DNA of 43,266 bases, from positions 1-43,266 of the forward strand of contig PJAB01000099.1 of NCBI GenBank assembly GCA_002887195.1, given 5' to 3'. The notes beneath the pieces were generated by a model. That model was not told the origin of the DNA. It ran no database searches and saw nothing but the letters and a program-made list of their open reading frames with translations. The DNA comes from Chrysochromulina parva (lineage: Eukaryota > Haptophyta > Prymnesiales > Chrysochromulinaceae). This document shows positions 15,710 through 25,800 of the stretch, one piece after another (the first letter of the stretch is position 1; every line of letters starts with the position of its first letter). Made by a program: the position numbers and the translations under genes.

Positions 15710-18394
15710 ATGGACACTGTTGAACCCATCGAAGGAGCTGAGTCCTCGCATGATCCGGCTGCGGATGCCGCCTCCATTAAAGAGTGGCGCGCGAAGCTGC
15801 AGGTGGTCTTTGACAGTGCGGCTGCGGCGTTGCCCAGCAATCAGCGGCCGATGATTGCGAGGGTCTCAGAGCAGGTGCTTGCAGTCGTTGAGGCGTTGCA
15901 AACAACTGAACTCGCTCGGAACCACAAGGCGATGGAGAGCCTGCGCTTCCGGGTCCAGTGGGAGAAAGAACAGGCCAAAAAGCAGCTGGGCTCGCTCCGC
16001 AGTGCCTCGACGATGGAGGGGCAGCACCTGATCACGCGGGTGACGATGCAGCTCGAGGCGGAGCACAAGAACACACTTGAGCAGATGGAACAGAAAGCGG
16101 CAGAGGTGACGAAGCGGTACGAGGCGCAGATAGGCGCCCAGGCCGAGGTGCAGCAGGTGCTCCTCATGAAGATCACGCTCCTCGACGGCGGCGCCACCGC
16201 GGCCAGCCTTGAGCACGAGCGTCAGGTGAGCTTTATGGCAGCGAGCGCGATGCGCCGGCTGCAACACGTTGCGCTCAGCCGCGGCTGGCTCACGTGGGTC
16301 GAGGGGGCGGCCGAGCAGCGCAAGATGCACGGTGCGCTGAGGCGGATGCGAGATTACGCGGTGAATCTCGCCTTCCACGCGTGGGTCGAGCTATGTGAGC
16401 AGCGTGAGTCGCAGCGGCAGCTGATGGAGCAGGCGGCAAGACGGCTGCTGCGGCCCGCGCTCACGTCTGCGTTCACGCACTGGCTCGAAGAGTGGAAGGA
16501 GGCGCAGAGGCGGGTAACGAGGGACGGGCTGCTCATGCGCATCGAGGAACTTGAAAGCCAGATCATGCGTGAGCGCATCGAGAGTGCGCGCCGACTCGAT
16601 GCGGCAGTGGCCGAGCAGCAGAGGCTGCTGCACACGATGACGCTCGGGCAGTCGGAGACCATGCGCCTCGAGGCGCTCGCGCGTGCTGACCTCGTCGAGT
16701 ATCTTAACCACTCCACCACCCGCCGCCGGCTACAGCAAGCACGCATGCGTAGCTGGGGCGCTTGGAAGGAATTTCGACAAGCCCGCGCCACGCAGCGGCG
16801 GCGGCTCAGCCAGTTTGTGAGTCGGTGGCTCAAGCGTCAGCTGGTGCGCGGATGGGCGGAGTGGCACGTGTGGGCTCGCATGCATATAAGCGAGCGGAGG
16901 TGCATGGGCGCGGTCGTCGGCCGCCTCGCCAACAAGCACCTCTCTCGAGGTTGGACTGGCTGGCACTCGTGCTGGGAAGAGGGCACTGCGCATCGGCGCA
17001 TGATGCGCGGTGCCTTGAGCCATCACACCAAGAAGCAGCTCACGGGCTGCTGGGGCTCCTGGCATGTGCTCCGGCATGAAGCCGCGAGGCAGCGTCAGCT
17101 TCTCGCCGTCGCTGCCAGCCGGCTGCGCAACCCGAGCCTCGCGGGCGCCTACGGCGTCTGGCGGCACGAGTGGCGGAGGGCATTGATGGCGGAGCACGCG
17201 AACACCTTAGAGGAGCGTGCCCGGCTCTTCGGCCCAAAAGGGGACGAGGATGGAGAGATCCAGCTGAGCGAGACGACGTCAGCTCCGCTCGAGCTCGCGG
17301 AGCGCAAGTTATCTCCGCTCGAGCTTGCGGAGCGCAAGGTGGATGAGTTAAGTCGCGCACTGCAAGAGATGGAGAGATGGAGAGATGAAGAGAGGGGCGC
17401 GCGCGAGCTGGCGAAGGCGGAGGCTCAGATGGCGACAGAGATGCTCGTCGAGCTCGACGGCCTGCGAAATGAGTCCTCCCGCTGGCACGCAGAGCGCGAG
17501 GCTTTGCAGGCGAAGCTCGACGAGACCGTACGCCAGCTGACGCGCGAGATCGAGCACGCGCGTGCCGAGTACGAGCGGCGCGGGCGCGACCTCGCCGCAG
17601 CTAAGCTGCACGCCGAGCTAGCCGCCGATGTCGAGAAGGAGGCGAAGGAGACGCTCGAGAAGGCCCTCGAGGCCGTCGCACGCGCGGACGAAGTACGAGA
17701 GACCGAGAAGAGGCAGCTCACGCGCCGGATGTACGAACAGATGGAGGGCCTGCTCGCCGAGCGCATGGATGCTGTCGCGGTCAACCACGAACACCGCATC
17801 CGGGAGCTGACCAACCTCCTCGCGCTGCGCGATCGGCAGCTGATGCGAGCTGTCGCGGGCGCGACTTCCGGAAATCTCGGCCTCTCGAGATCAAGCCCGG
17901 CGATGCCGCCGTTCATGGCCCCAGCATACGCGGCGGCTGCCACACCTGGCACGGCGCTACACAAGAGCGCGTCCGAGAGCGCGTCGCCCAAACCTCTCGT
18001 GCGCGGCTCGGGTGACAAGCGCTCCCTTGACTTCCGACCTGTGAACGCACCTGTGGACTACCTCCGGATGAAGCGGCCGGCCACTGCCGCGTACACGACG
18101 AATGCCTCGCGTCGTGGGCGGGGGCAGGCCGCGGGCATGGCGCTCAGTACCTCGAGCGCTGGGCTGCTCGTCACCGCGACGCTGCCCGAGGCGGTTGGCT
18201 GGGCGGGGCAGATGGCCAGAGTTGACGCGCAGCCGCTCGGGCTCACGATCGCGCTGCCTATCGTGCCCACGAGGGACATCACAACCCCTCATCTCTACCA
18301 TACGATGACAGCTCCCGGCGGGAGCATGATGGGTGCAAAGTCCGCACCTTCTTGGACGAGCCCCTTTAGCAGACGATGCGGGAGTCAGGCGTGA
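15710..18394 (+). CDS. SFI1-like centrin-binding repeat and coiled-coil protein
   Basis: 894 residues from ATG 15710. The N-terminal 170 residues are helical and charged. From about residue 170 to 500 there is a series of repeats with paired tryptophans and a basic residue: ALSRGWLTWVEG, NLAFHAWVELCEQ, ALTSAFTHWLEEWKE, ARMRSWGAWKEF, QLVRGWAEWHVWAR, HLSRGWTGWHSCWEE, QLTGCWGSWHVLRHE, SLAGAYGVWRHEW. This matches the SFI1 pattern (L/F-x-x-W-x-x-W/F-x-x-x) that binds centrin in centrosomes and basal bodies. A long coiled coil follows (about 530-740, for example ELSRALQEMERWRDEE). The C-terminal 150 residues are Ser/Pro/Ala-rich and disordered. The likely site is the basal body or a centrin fibre. 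A short duplication PLELAERK occurs twice near 17283-17338. Confidence 0.8.
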   Translation: MDTVEPIEGAESSHDPAADAASIKEWRAKLQVVFDSAAAALPSNQRPMIARVSEQVLAVVEALQTTELARNHKAMESLRFRVQWEKEQAKKQLGSLRSASTMEGQHLITRVTMQLEAEHKNTLEQMEQKAAEVTKRYEAQIGAQAEVQQVLLMKITLLDGGATAASLEHERQVSFMAASAMRRLQHVALSRGWLTWVEGAAEQRKMHGALRRMRDYAVNLAFHAWVELCEQRESQRQLMEQAARRLLRPALTSAFTHWLEEWKEAQRRVTRDGLLMRIEELESQIMRERIESARRLDAAVAEQQRLLHTMTLGQSETMRLEALARADLVEYLNHSTTRRRLQQARMRSWGAWKEFRQARATQRRRLSQFVSRWLKRQLVRGWAEWHVWARMHISERRCMGAVVGRLANKHLSRGWTGWHSCWEEGTAHRRMMRGALSHHTKKQLTGCWGSWHVLRHEAARQRQLLAVAASRLRNPSLAGAYGVWRHEWRRALMAEHANTLEERARLFGPKGDEDGEIQLSETTSAPLELAERKLSPLELAERKVDELSRALQEMERWRDEERGARELAKAEAQMATEMLVELDGLRNESSRWHAEREALQAKLDETVRQLTREIEHARAEYERRGRDLAAAKLHAELAADVEKEAKETLEKALEAVARADEVRETEKRQLTRRMYEQMEGLLAERMDAVAVNHEHRIRELTNLLALRDRQLMRAVAGATSGNLGLSRSSPAMPPFMAPAYAAAATPGTALHKSASESASPKPLVRGSGDKRSLDFRPVNAPVDYLRMKRPATAAYTTNASRRGRGQAAGMALSTSSAGLLVTATLPEAVGWAGQMARVDAQPLGLTIALPIVPTRDITTPHLYHTMTAPGGSMMGAKSAPSWTSPFSRRCGSQA

Positions 18395-18613
18395 CGAACG
18401 TACGAAAACGGTGTCTGGTATTTTCTGGCTAAATCACATAACTTTAACTACCTAGGGGGTCTTGGGCGTTGTCTATGTGTGTCATGTTTGTCATGTTTGT
18501 CATGCTCATCAACCCCCCCTGGCCGTCGTAACACAACGTTCACAGTACAGGACATCCATTTCACAGGTCGGCGGCATATCCGGAATCATGTGTGGTGGTG
18601 CCAGCTCACATAC

Positions 18614-20161
18614 ATGTTGGCTCGCCGTGTGCCGGCGTTCGCGACTCGCGTGCTGACGGCTGCACGCGCTCGCACATTATCAACCGCCATCGTCGATCCG
18701 ACCGACTACGAGCCGGCCGCCGGACACACTCACGACCCGTGGGCGCCGCCTGAGCTGAAGGCGCGCTCCAACGACGTCGACCTGAAGGCCGTGTCGGCTG
18801 CGCACTGGGAGGACAAATGGGACGCGGCGAAGATCCGCGCGGCATCGGCCGCGCACGTCGGTGCCACCTGGACGCCGTCCAACGTCTTGGACGACGTGCC
18901 CATCCTCGTCAAGGGCGAGGGCGTCTTCCTGCATGCGGCCGATGGCCGCAAGTTTATCGACTGGACGTCGCAGGCCGTCTGCACGAACCTCGGTTACGAC
19001 GTGCCGCCGGCCGTCATTGAGGCGGTCACGCGCCAGCTCACCGAGCTGCCGCACGTTTACAGCGGCCTGGGCATGGTCGAGCCACGCGCGCGGCTCGCGG
19101 CCCTGCTGGCGGAGCTGCTGCCGGCACCGCTCACGGGCCTGATCTTCCCTTCGAGCGGCTCCGAGGCGAACGAGGCGGCAATCCGCATCGCGCGGCGGTT
19201 CACGGGCAAGCACAAGATCCTCACACAGTACCGCTCGTACCACGGCGGCTCCGGCGCGTCGCTCGCGGCCACTGGCGACTTCCGCCGCTGGTATGCTGAG
19301 GCAGGCAACAGCGGCTTCATCAAGGCCATCAATCCGACGCCGCTCATGTTCTCGTGGTCGGAGGCGGGCGACGCGGCCGAGACGGACGGGGCGCATCGGG
19401 CGCTCGCCGCACTCGAAGAACAGATTCTCCTCGAAGGGCCTCAGACGATCGCCGCTGTGCTCCTCGAGTCGATAGTGGGCTCCGGTGGCACCTTCATCGC
19501 TCCCGAGGCGTACATGCGCGGAGTGCGCGCGCTGTGCGACAAGTACGGCATCCTGTACATCGCGGACGAGGTGATGGTCGGCTTTGGGCGCACGGGCAAG
19601 ATGTGGGGCTTCCAGCACTACGAGGGACTGGTGCCCGACATAGTGACCTCTGCTAAGGGCCTCACGGCCGCTTACCTCCCGCTTTCGATGGTCGCGATGA
19701 GCGCGGAGCTGCATGAGTTCTTCCGCACGCGGCCCGTGGGCTGGGGCTCCACGTACCAGGCGCACCCCGTCGCGCTCGCATGCGCGTACGAGTGCGTCAA
19801 GCACCTGCTCAAACACGACCTCGTGGGGAACGCAGCGCGCCTCGAGCCGGTCATGCGGGAGTGCACCGACCATCTCGTGGCCTCTCACCCGTCGGTGCGT
19901 CAGGGCCGTGTCAAAGGGCTCTTCGGCTGCCTCGACCTGCAGGGCGTCGACGGCAAGTACATGCAGCCGCTCTCCGGCCCGCCGCACGCGGCGGTCAAGC
20001 CGTTCAGGCGCGCGCTGCTCGACGAGGGCGTGTATGGGCTCGTGCGCCCGCCGCTGTTGCACTCGGCGCCACCGCTCGTCATCGATGAGCCAACGCTGCG
20101 CGACGGCTTCGCGCGCGTCGACCGCGCGCTCAGCGTGCTCGACAAGGAGCTCGGGTTCTGA
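18614..20161 (+). CDS. mitochondrial class III (omega) aminotransferase
   Basis: 515 residues from ATG 18614. The start MLARRVPAFATRVLTAARAR is a typical mitochondrial presequence: basic, no acidic residue. The PLP fold type I features are intact: FPSSGSEANEAAIRIARR (phosphate binding), YRSYHGGSGAS, IADEVMVGFGRTGKMWG with Asp 318 contacting the PLP ring nitrogen, and TSAKGLTAAYLPLSMV with the Schiff-base Lys 348. GWGSTYQAHPVALACA is the usual following motif. The family includes alanine-glyoxylate (AGT2), beta-alanine and 4-aminobutyrate transaminases; the amino donor cannot be fixed. Length is normal for the family plus leader. The open frame extends upstream from ATG 18614 to 18479 in repetitive sequence and is not used. 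The next gene begins less than 160 bases after its stop. Confidence 0.92.
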   Translation: MLARRVPAFATRVLTAARARTLSTAIVDPTDYEPAAGHTHDPWAPPELKARSNDVDLKAVSAAHWEDKWDAAKIRAASAAHVGATWTPSNVLDDVPILVKGEGVFLHAADGRKFIDWTSQAVCTNLGYDVPPAVIEAVTRQLTELPHVYSGLGMVEPRARLAALLAELLPAPLTGLIFPSSGSEANEAAIRIARRFTGKHKILTQYRSYHGGSGASLAATGDFRRWYAEAGNSGFIKAINPTPLMFSWSEAGDAAETDGAHRALAALEEQILLEGPQTIAAVLLESIVGSGGTFIAPEAYMRGVRALCDKYGILYIADEVMVGFGRTGKMWGFQHYEGLVPDIVTSAKGLTAAYLPLSMVAMSAELHEFFRTRPVGWGSTYQAHPVALACAYECVKHLLKHDLVGNAARLEPVMRECTDHLVASHPSVRQGRVKGLFGCLDLQGVDGKYMQPLSGPPHAAVKPFRRALLDEGVYGLVRPPLLHSAPPLVIDEPTLRDGFARVDRALSVLDKELGF

Positions 20162-20236
20162 GCCAACATGCCGCGAGGATGTTGTGTAGAGGAGGTGCGG
20201 CTGATTGGCTTCGTCGATGCGGGGCCTCGCCGAACC

Positions 20237-22600
20237 ATGTTCTCGTGTATAGCTGTGAGATTGCAATCTATTCACAGCGCCCTCCGTTCACGCGGCGACC
20301 TGGGCCACGGCCTGTGGATGGCGCACAAGACCGACCGCGCAGCCGCCACCTCGACCGTAACCGCCTTCGCGGCTGCCGAGAGCGAAGCAGGCGACTGCTC
20401 CGACGTCGCGATCCTCCTCAGCCGACTGCAAGCGCGCGGCCCGCTGAAACGCGCGTACGCTTTGTTGCGCGAGTCGCTCCCCGATGAGCTCTTGGGGCTC
20501 GGCGCTAGCCGAGTGCACGCGCTCGTGCTCAGTGCGTTGCAGTCACTGCTCGACGGGCCAGCACGAGAGGACAAAGAGGCGTGGCCTGGCTCGGGAGCTG
20601 CCGCCTATTGCTCGCTGCTGCTCGACGCGGCCTCCAAGTTGCACGCCAACGGCTCCGCAGCAGTGCTGCCTTCGCACCGTGAGCAGGCCGTCACGCTGTG
20701 CGCGCGGCACCCGCGCTTCGTGCGCAAGCTCCTTGCTGTCTACGGAGGAGGTGAGGACGACCGAGCGCCGGCGCTGCTTGCGGCACAGACGTTGTGGGCA
20801 CGCGGTGACGGCGCGGAGGTAGCACAGCTCACCGCGTCCTTCGCGCTGCACGCCCACTTTGACGTGCGCGCTTTGCTCCGCTCCGCCCTAGACAGCACTC
20901 AGCCGCAGGCCGCCACGGCTCTTGCGAGTGCTTCGCCGGAGCATGCTCTGATGCTGCTCGAGGAGCTGTGCGAGCGCGGCGACGCGCGCCAGGCGCTGCG
21001 CGCCCTGCCCAAGCTCAACCTTACGCGTCGCACACTGCCGTTGACCACGCGCCGTCTGCTCCGTCGGGGCGTGCTCTCGCCTCGCCGCCGCTGGCTCGCG
21101 CGCTCGAGGCTGTGGGATCTCATCGACGCCTTCTACGCGGCGGCCGCGGCAGGCGTCGCCGAGGCCAGCCGCGCGCAGGACGAGGAGGATGCGGCGCTCG
21201 ACACGGCGCTCGACACGGCGCTCGACAGCGCGGCGCAGGTGGAGCGGCTCGTGCTGCGGACGGTGCTGCCGGCATGTGATTGGGTGGCGCTGGCCGCGGG
21301 CCTGAGCCTCGAGCTTGCAAAGGAAGGGCTGCGCACCGTCGCCGTCCACGGCTGCTTACGTCATCAGATTGAGAGCGCACTGCCTCCCAAATTAGGGCCA
21401 ATTACGGCAGCAGAGCGCGCAGAGGCGAGGGCCTTGACGGAGGAACAGGTGGCCACTGGCGCCCCCTACGTGGCACTGGCGCCCGCACGCGACGGTGCCC
21501 GCGGCGGCGCGCCTCCGAGCTACTTTGGCCAACGGCTCGATCTCGCGCGGGTGATCGTGATCTCGGACGCCGCCGGAATGCGCTCCATGTGCGCCGCCGT
21601 GCTGGCCGGCGCTGTGCCGGGCGCTGTGCCGGACGCAGTGGGGTCGCACGCCGGCGCCGGCGCGTCGCTCGTGCGAGCCGGCGAGACGACCGCCGCCAGT
21701 GGCGGCCGAGCGGCAGGTGGCGCGAGCGACGCACTGGCTGTCTCTCGAGGCGTGCTCGGCATCGACATCGAATGGTTTGACGGCGAGGGCGGCTCGGGCG
21801 AGGGTGGCATGGTGCAGTGGGTGCAGCTCGCAGATGGGATGCGCATCTACCTGCTCGACGTGCCCGCGCTGCTGGGCACGGACGCCTCGCGCGTGGCCTT
21901 TGCGGAGGGCTGGAGAGCTCTCATGAGCTGCCAAGGCCTGCTCAAGCTGGGCCTCGGGCTCAAGCAAGACCTGAGAAAGCTACGCAAGGCGCACGCAGTA
22001 CTCGCGGCAGCTGGCGCCGACGAGCTTGAGCCGGCCGTTGAATTGGGTGCGCTCTGGAGCAAGCGGCGGGCTGCCAAGGCGAAGGTGGGCGGCGGTGGCG
22101 GCGGTGGCCGCGGTCGTGGCGGTGGCGGCGGTGGCGGCGATGGCGGCGATGGCGGCGACGGCGACAGCGATGGCGGCGGCGACGGCGGCGGCGACGAAGG
22201 CCGCGACGACGGCGGTGGCGGGGCGGGGCGCAATAGTCCCGGCCTTTCCGCGCTGGTGCAGGAGACCTTCGGGAGCCCCCTCGACAAGTCGATGTGCCTT
22301 TCCAACTGGACACGTCGGCCGCTCACCCTCTCCCAGCTGCGCTACGCCGCTCTCGACGCCGAGTGTCTGGTGACCCTGTTTGCACACTGGGAGCGCCAAC
22401 GTATTCTCGAGGGGACGCCGCCGCTTCTGCCCGCCTACCTGCCTCCTGCCCGCATGCGTGGCGTCACTTGCTGCGTCGTGTCGCTACAGGTCGTTGCTTC
22501 GGCGGCGGTGCGCATCGAGCTTGCAGTTGGTGCCAGCTTCGCGGCGCGCATGCTGCCTTTGCTGGGCGCTGCCTCCTTGAGCGACTGCGCTTGTGGTTGA
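20237..22600 (+). CDS. DEDDy 3'-5' exonuclease, EXD3/mut-7-like
   Basis: 787 residues from ATG 20237 (ATG 20318 is also possible). The N-terminal 480 residues are helical and Leu/Ala-rich, as in the helical N-terminal region of EXD3/mut-7 proteins. The exonuclease domain starts at RGVLGIDIEWFDGE with the first catalytic Asp and Glu (510 and 512), continues with MVQWVQLADGMRIYLLDV and LLKLGLGLKQDLRKLRKA with the second Asp, and ends LSQLRYAALDAECLVTLF, the Y-x-x-x-D of the DEDDy class. Such enzymes trim RNA or DNA 3' ends; mut-7 acts in small-RNA pathways. A glycine/aspartate run of about 50 residues (22087-22230) is inserted between the second and third motifs. The last 50 residues are atypical and may hide an unrecognised 3' intron. 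Only 75 bases separate it from the aminotransferase. Confidence 0.75.
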   Translation: MFSCIAVRLQSIHSALRSRGDLGHGLWMAHKTDRAAATSTVTAFAAAESEAGDCSDVAILLSRLQARGPLKRAYALLRESLPDELLGLGASRVHALVLSALQSLLDGPAREDKEAWPGSGAAAYCSLLLDAASKLHANGSAAVLPSHREQAVTLCARHPRFVRKLLAVYGGGEDDRAPALLAAQTLWARGDGAEVAQLTASFALHAHFDVRALLRSALDSTQPQAATALASASPEHALMLLEELCERGDARQALRALPKLNLTRRTLPLTTRRLLRRGVLSPRRRWLARSRLWDLIDAFYAAAAAGVAEASRAQDEEDAALDTALDTALDSAAQVERLVLRTVLPACDWVALAAGLSLELAKEGLRTVAVHGCLRHQIESALPPKLGPITAAERAEARALTEEQVATGAPYVALAPARDGARGGAPPSYFGQRLDLARVIVISDAAGMRSMCAAVLAGAVPGAVPDAVGSHAGAGASLVRAGETTAASGGRAAGGASDALAVSRGVLGIDIEWFDGEGGSGEGGMVQWVQLADGMRIYLLDVPALLGTDASRVAFAEGWRALMSCQGLLKLGLGLKQDLRKLRKAHAVLAAAGADELEPAVELGALWSKRRAAKAKVGGGGGGGRGRGGGGGGGDGGDGGDGDSDGGGDGGGDEGRDDGGGGAGRNSPGLSALVQETFGSPLDKSMCLSNWTRRPLTLSQLRYAALDAECLVTLFAHWERQRILEGTPPLLPAYLPPARMRGVTCCVVSLQVVASAAVRIELAVGASFAARMLPLLGAASLSDCACG
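22087..22235 (+). repeat. GGC-rich polyglycine tract inside the exonuclease domain
   Basis: Repeated GGTGGCGGC/GATGGCGGC codons encode runs of Gly with interspersed Asp and Arg. It lies between the ExoII and ExoIII motifs, so it must loop out of the folded domain. Confidence 0.9.
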
Positions 22601-22852
22601 CGCTTGCGGTATAGAGCTCCTGTGTTCTGCCCGATGGAGCACCGATGGAGCACCGCGGTGTGAACAGCTCCGTTTCCGAGGTGCTCGTGCACTGCGCCGG
22701 CACATGTGCTAAAAAAAGTATCGATAAACGGTATGGGCGTGAGTGTCGCAACAACTCGCCCCATGTTGGTTGTCATTGCCCCCTCACCCCGCGCGAGTCC
22801 GTGCGTCTGCCGGGCGTCGGGCTATTCTCGACAAAGAACCCACCCATTATAC

Positions 22853-25800
22853 TTATGCACCGTCTTCGCCGTTCAACAACACGCCCGCATGCAGCCACGG
22901 AGGCTGCTTGCACGCCAGCAGCCGCTCAATCTCGCACTGCCAGTGCCATGCCGTGTCGGAGACGTCGCACGCCGCCGCGTACGCGTTGCGCCGCAGCGCG
23001 GCGTAGTGCTCGGGCTGCGCGTACAGCGCCAGCGCACGCTCGAGCGAGCTCATCAGTGCCGAGTGCGAGTGCCCTGAAAAGGTCAGTCCGGAGCCCTTAC
23101 GGCTGCGCTCGTCGTAGTCGGCCACTCGCTCGCGGAGGCCGCCGGCGCGCGAGCAGACGAGCGGCGTGCCGGCTGCGAAGAACTCCTCGCGCACGAGCCC
23201 CGAGGGTTCGAAGAGGGAAGGCATGAGCCCAAAGTCCGCCGCGATGCTTGCGAGCGCGCCGTCCTCGAAAAAGGTGGCTGGGTCGGCCCAAAAGTGGTCT
23301 GGGTACGTTGCCTGGAGCGAGGCCATTTGTGGGCCGATGAATAGGCTATCCAGGCAATCAAGAGGCCATCAAGAGGCCATCAAGAGGTCATCAAGAGGCA
23401 ATCAAGAGGCAATCAAGAGGCAATCAAGAGGCCATCAAGAGGCCATCAAGAGGCCACCCATGGAGATCGCACCTGGAGTGTGGCCATTTGGTCCGCGCAC
23501 CGACGAGCGTATGCGTCCGAGGGGTCTGCGTGGCCGCAGACACACAGCTGCAGCTGCCCACGCGCGGCTTGGAGGATGGCCGGTACGCAGTCGAGGAGCA
23601 GATGGATGCCCTTTTGGTATGAGATCCGCCCGAGGAAGAGGAACAAAGGCACCGACGAGCGCACGCCAGATTCGCCAAAGCAGCGGCGCTGTAGCGTCGC
23701 CTTCGCGGCGGCGTGGTCGCCATGCGCGGCCAGCTCGGCACGGCGCCGGCCGAGGGGCAGCCCCGAGGCGCACGCAATCGCTCCACCCGCCGCACGTAGC
23801 AGCGGCGCGTAGCTCGAGGATGCGAGGAGCTCGTCCCGATAGCTCGTCGAGACGGTCGCCCACGCACACGAGCAGAGGAGCGCGGCCCGAGTGAGCGAGA
23901 TCGTGCCGAGATTGGGCTCCTGGCTGCCGCCCTTGCGACCCCCGCCCTCGTGCAGCAGACGGTGCGGCAGCTGGTGCAACGCCGTCAGTTGCGTCGCCGG
24001 CGCATCCACCACCAACTTACCATCATACCCGGGCTCAAGGTTGTGGATGAGGTGCACGAAGAGCGCCGACTCGCCGAGCGCTCTCACCCCACTAGCCGCA
24101 CTACCAGCCCAGCCCGGGTGTTGGGCGTAGGGCGCAGCGAGACCGGCCACCCAGTCGTTGGTCACGACTGCGTGCGGCAGCGGCTCTCCGCGCTCGCGTA
24201 GTCGGTCGAGCAGGAGCAGCGCGCCGCGCGCGAGCAGCGCGGCTGGGAGCAGTTTGCGCGCGGTACCACCTGTAGTGTCAGCAGAGGTCAGCAGAAGTCT
24301 TCAGAGGCCATCAGAAGTCCTCAGAGGCCATCAGAGGTCATCAGAGGCCATCAGAGGTCCTCAGAGGCCATCAGAGTTCCTCAGAGGTCACCTGTGGGGT
24401 AGGGCGCGCCAAAGCAAGCGCCATTCTCAAGGAGATGCACCGTCACTCCATGCTCCTGTATGGTGCGCACGCCCACGGACATGTGGGCGTGCCCGAGGGG
24501 AACCTGCAACGAGTACTCGAGGCTCATCGATGCCCAACGTGGCGCGTAGCACCGGTAGGCCGGCGCGATCACGCGTACGTGCGCGCCGCGCGCGGCGAGC
24601 GCGGCCGACAAGTGCGCGGTCATCGTGCCGAGCCCTCCGACGGATGCCCAGCGACCGAGTTCGGGGGTGATCAAGACGAGCCTCCGCGGCTGTGCCACCT
24701 CCACAAGCGCCCGGTGCAACCGTGCAATTGGATCTCGGTGCAATCTCGGTGCAATTGGATCTCGGTGCAATCTCGGTGCAATTGGCGCGTTCGGGGCGGG
24801 CTGGAGCGGCGCAGCGGGTGTGGCGGGCGCGGCCGGCGGGCCTGCTGCGGCGGGCGGGCGCAGCGAGTCGCCGGCCGAGGCCGCATCCCCCGGCGCATCC
24901 CCCGAATGCCCACTGAGGACGCAATTGGGCGAGGCGGACGTTGGGTATGCGTCTTCGCTCGTCTTGACAACCGCTTGGTGTGCCAGCCATCGAAGGGTTG
25001 GGATTTCGGTCTGCGCCAGCCGACTCATTGCGACGAGCGCACGCCGGATAGCCTGCGTCGCGCGCTGCGCGGCCTCCGCGGTCGTCAGAGCCTCGCATCT
25101 CGGTACGATCTCGGTACGATCTCCCGTGGCCGTGAGTGCCTCGGCAGCACGATCTCCCACACGATCTCCCACGCCGTCACGAGCGCCGTCGCGAGCGGTG
25201 TCCGACCCAAATATGGGGTTGCGCTCGAGCGACTCGTCAGAGTGCTCTCCACCTCCACCTCCAGCCCCAGCCCCAGCCCCAGCCCCAGCCCCAGCCCCAG
25301 CCCCTCCCACAGGCTCATGCAGCTCGTCAGAGTGCAGCGCACCTGCCTGGGCGGCCATGTGCACTGCGGCTGAGAGCACGAGTGCTAACGGTGCCATCAT
25401 CCCGTCCTCGATGGGCATGAGCGACGTGAGGAGCGCGAGCAGACGGTGGCCAGAGGCGTTCGCGTCCGCGGACGCGCAGATGCGCTGCAGCGCCGTCGCC
25501 GCAGCATTGTGCTTCGCGTACGCACTTGGCCGTTGGCTCAGCCGACGGAGTGCACTGAGCAAGTGCGACCGGTCGGTCAGGTGCTTGGAGCAATGCACGC
25601 GCAGGGCGACCAAACCGTTGGCAGGCACGCGTGCGTGCAGCTGAGAGTGAGCCAGCTCTTGCCGAGAGAAGACCTCGAGCGCAGGCTCCTCGGCCTGGCA
25701 TCCGGACGACATGACGCCAGGAACTCTGGCCACGGCGCTGACGCTGCTCGTGGAGGTCAGCATGCGGTGGACGGCAACGAGCGCCTGGGGATCGTCATCG

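Noticed and set aside
18680..20275. 531-codon open frame opposite the aminotransferase
   Set aside because: Antisense shadow of a GC-rich gene: very Arg-rich, no domain, while the plus strand has an intact PLP enzyme.
23340..23460. Regular short direct repeats that could suggest a CRISPR array
   Set aside because: Units are contiguous with no unique spacers, lie exactly inside a spliceosomal intron, and the genome is eukaryotic.
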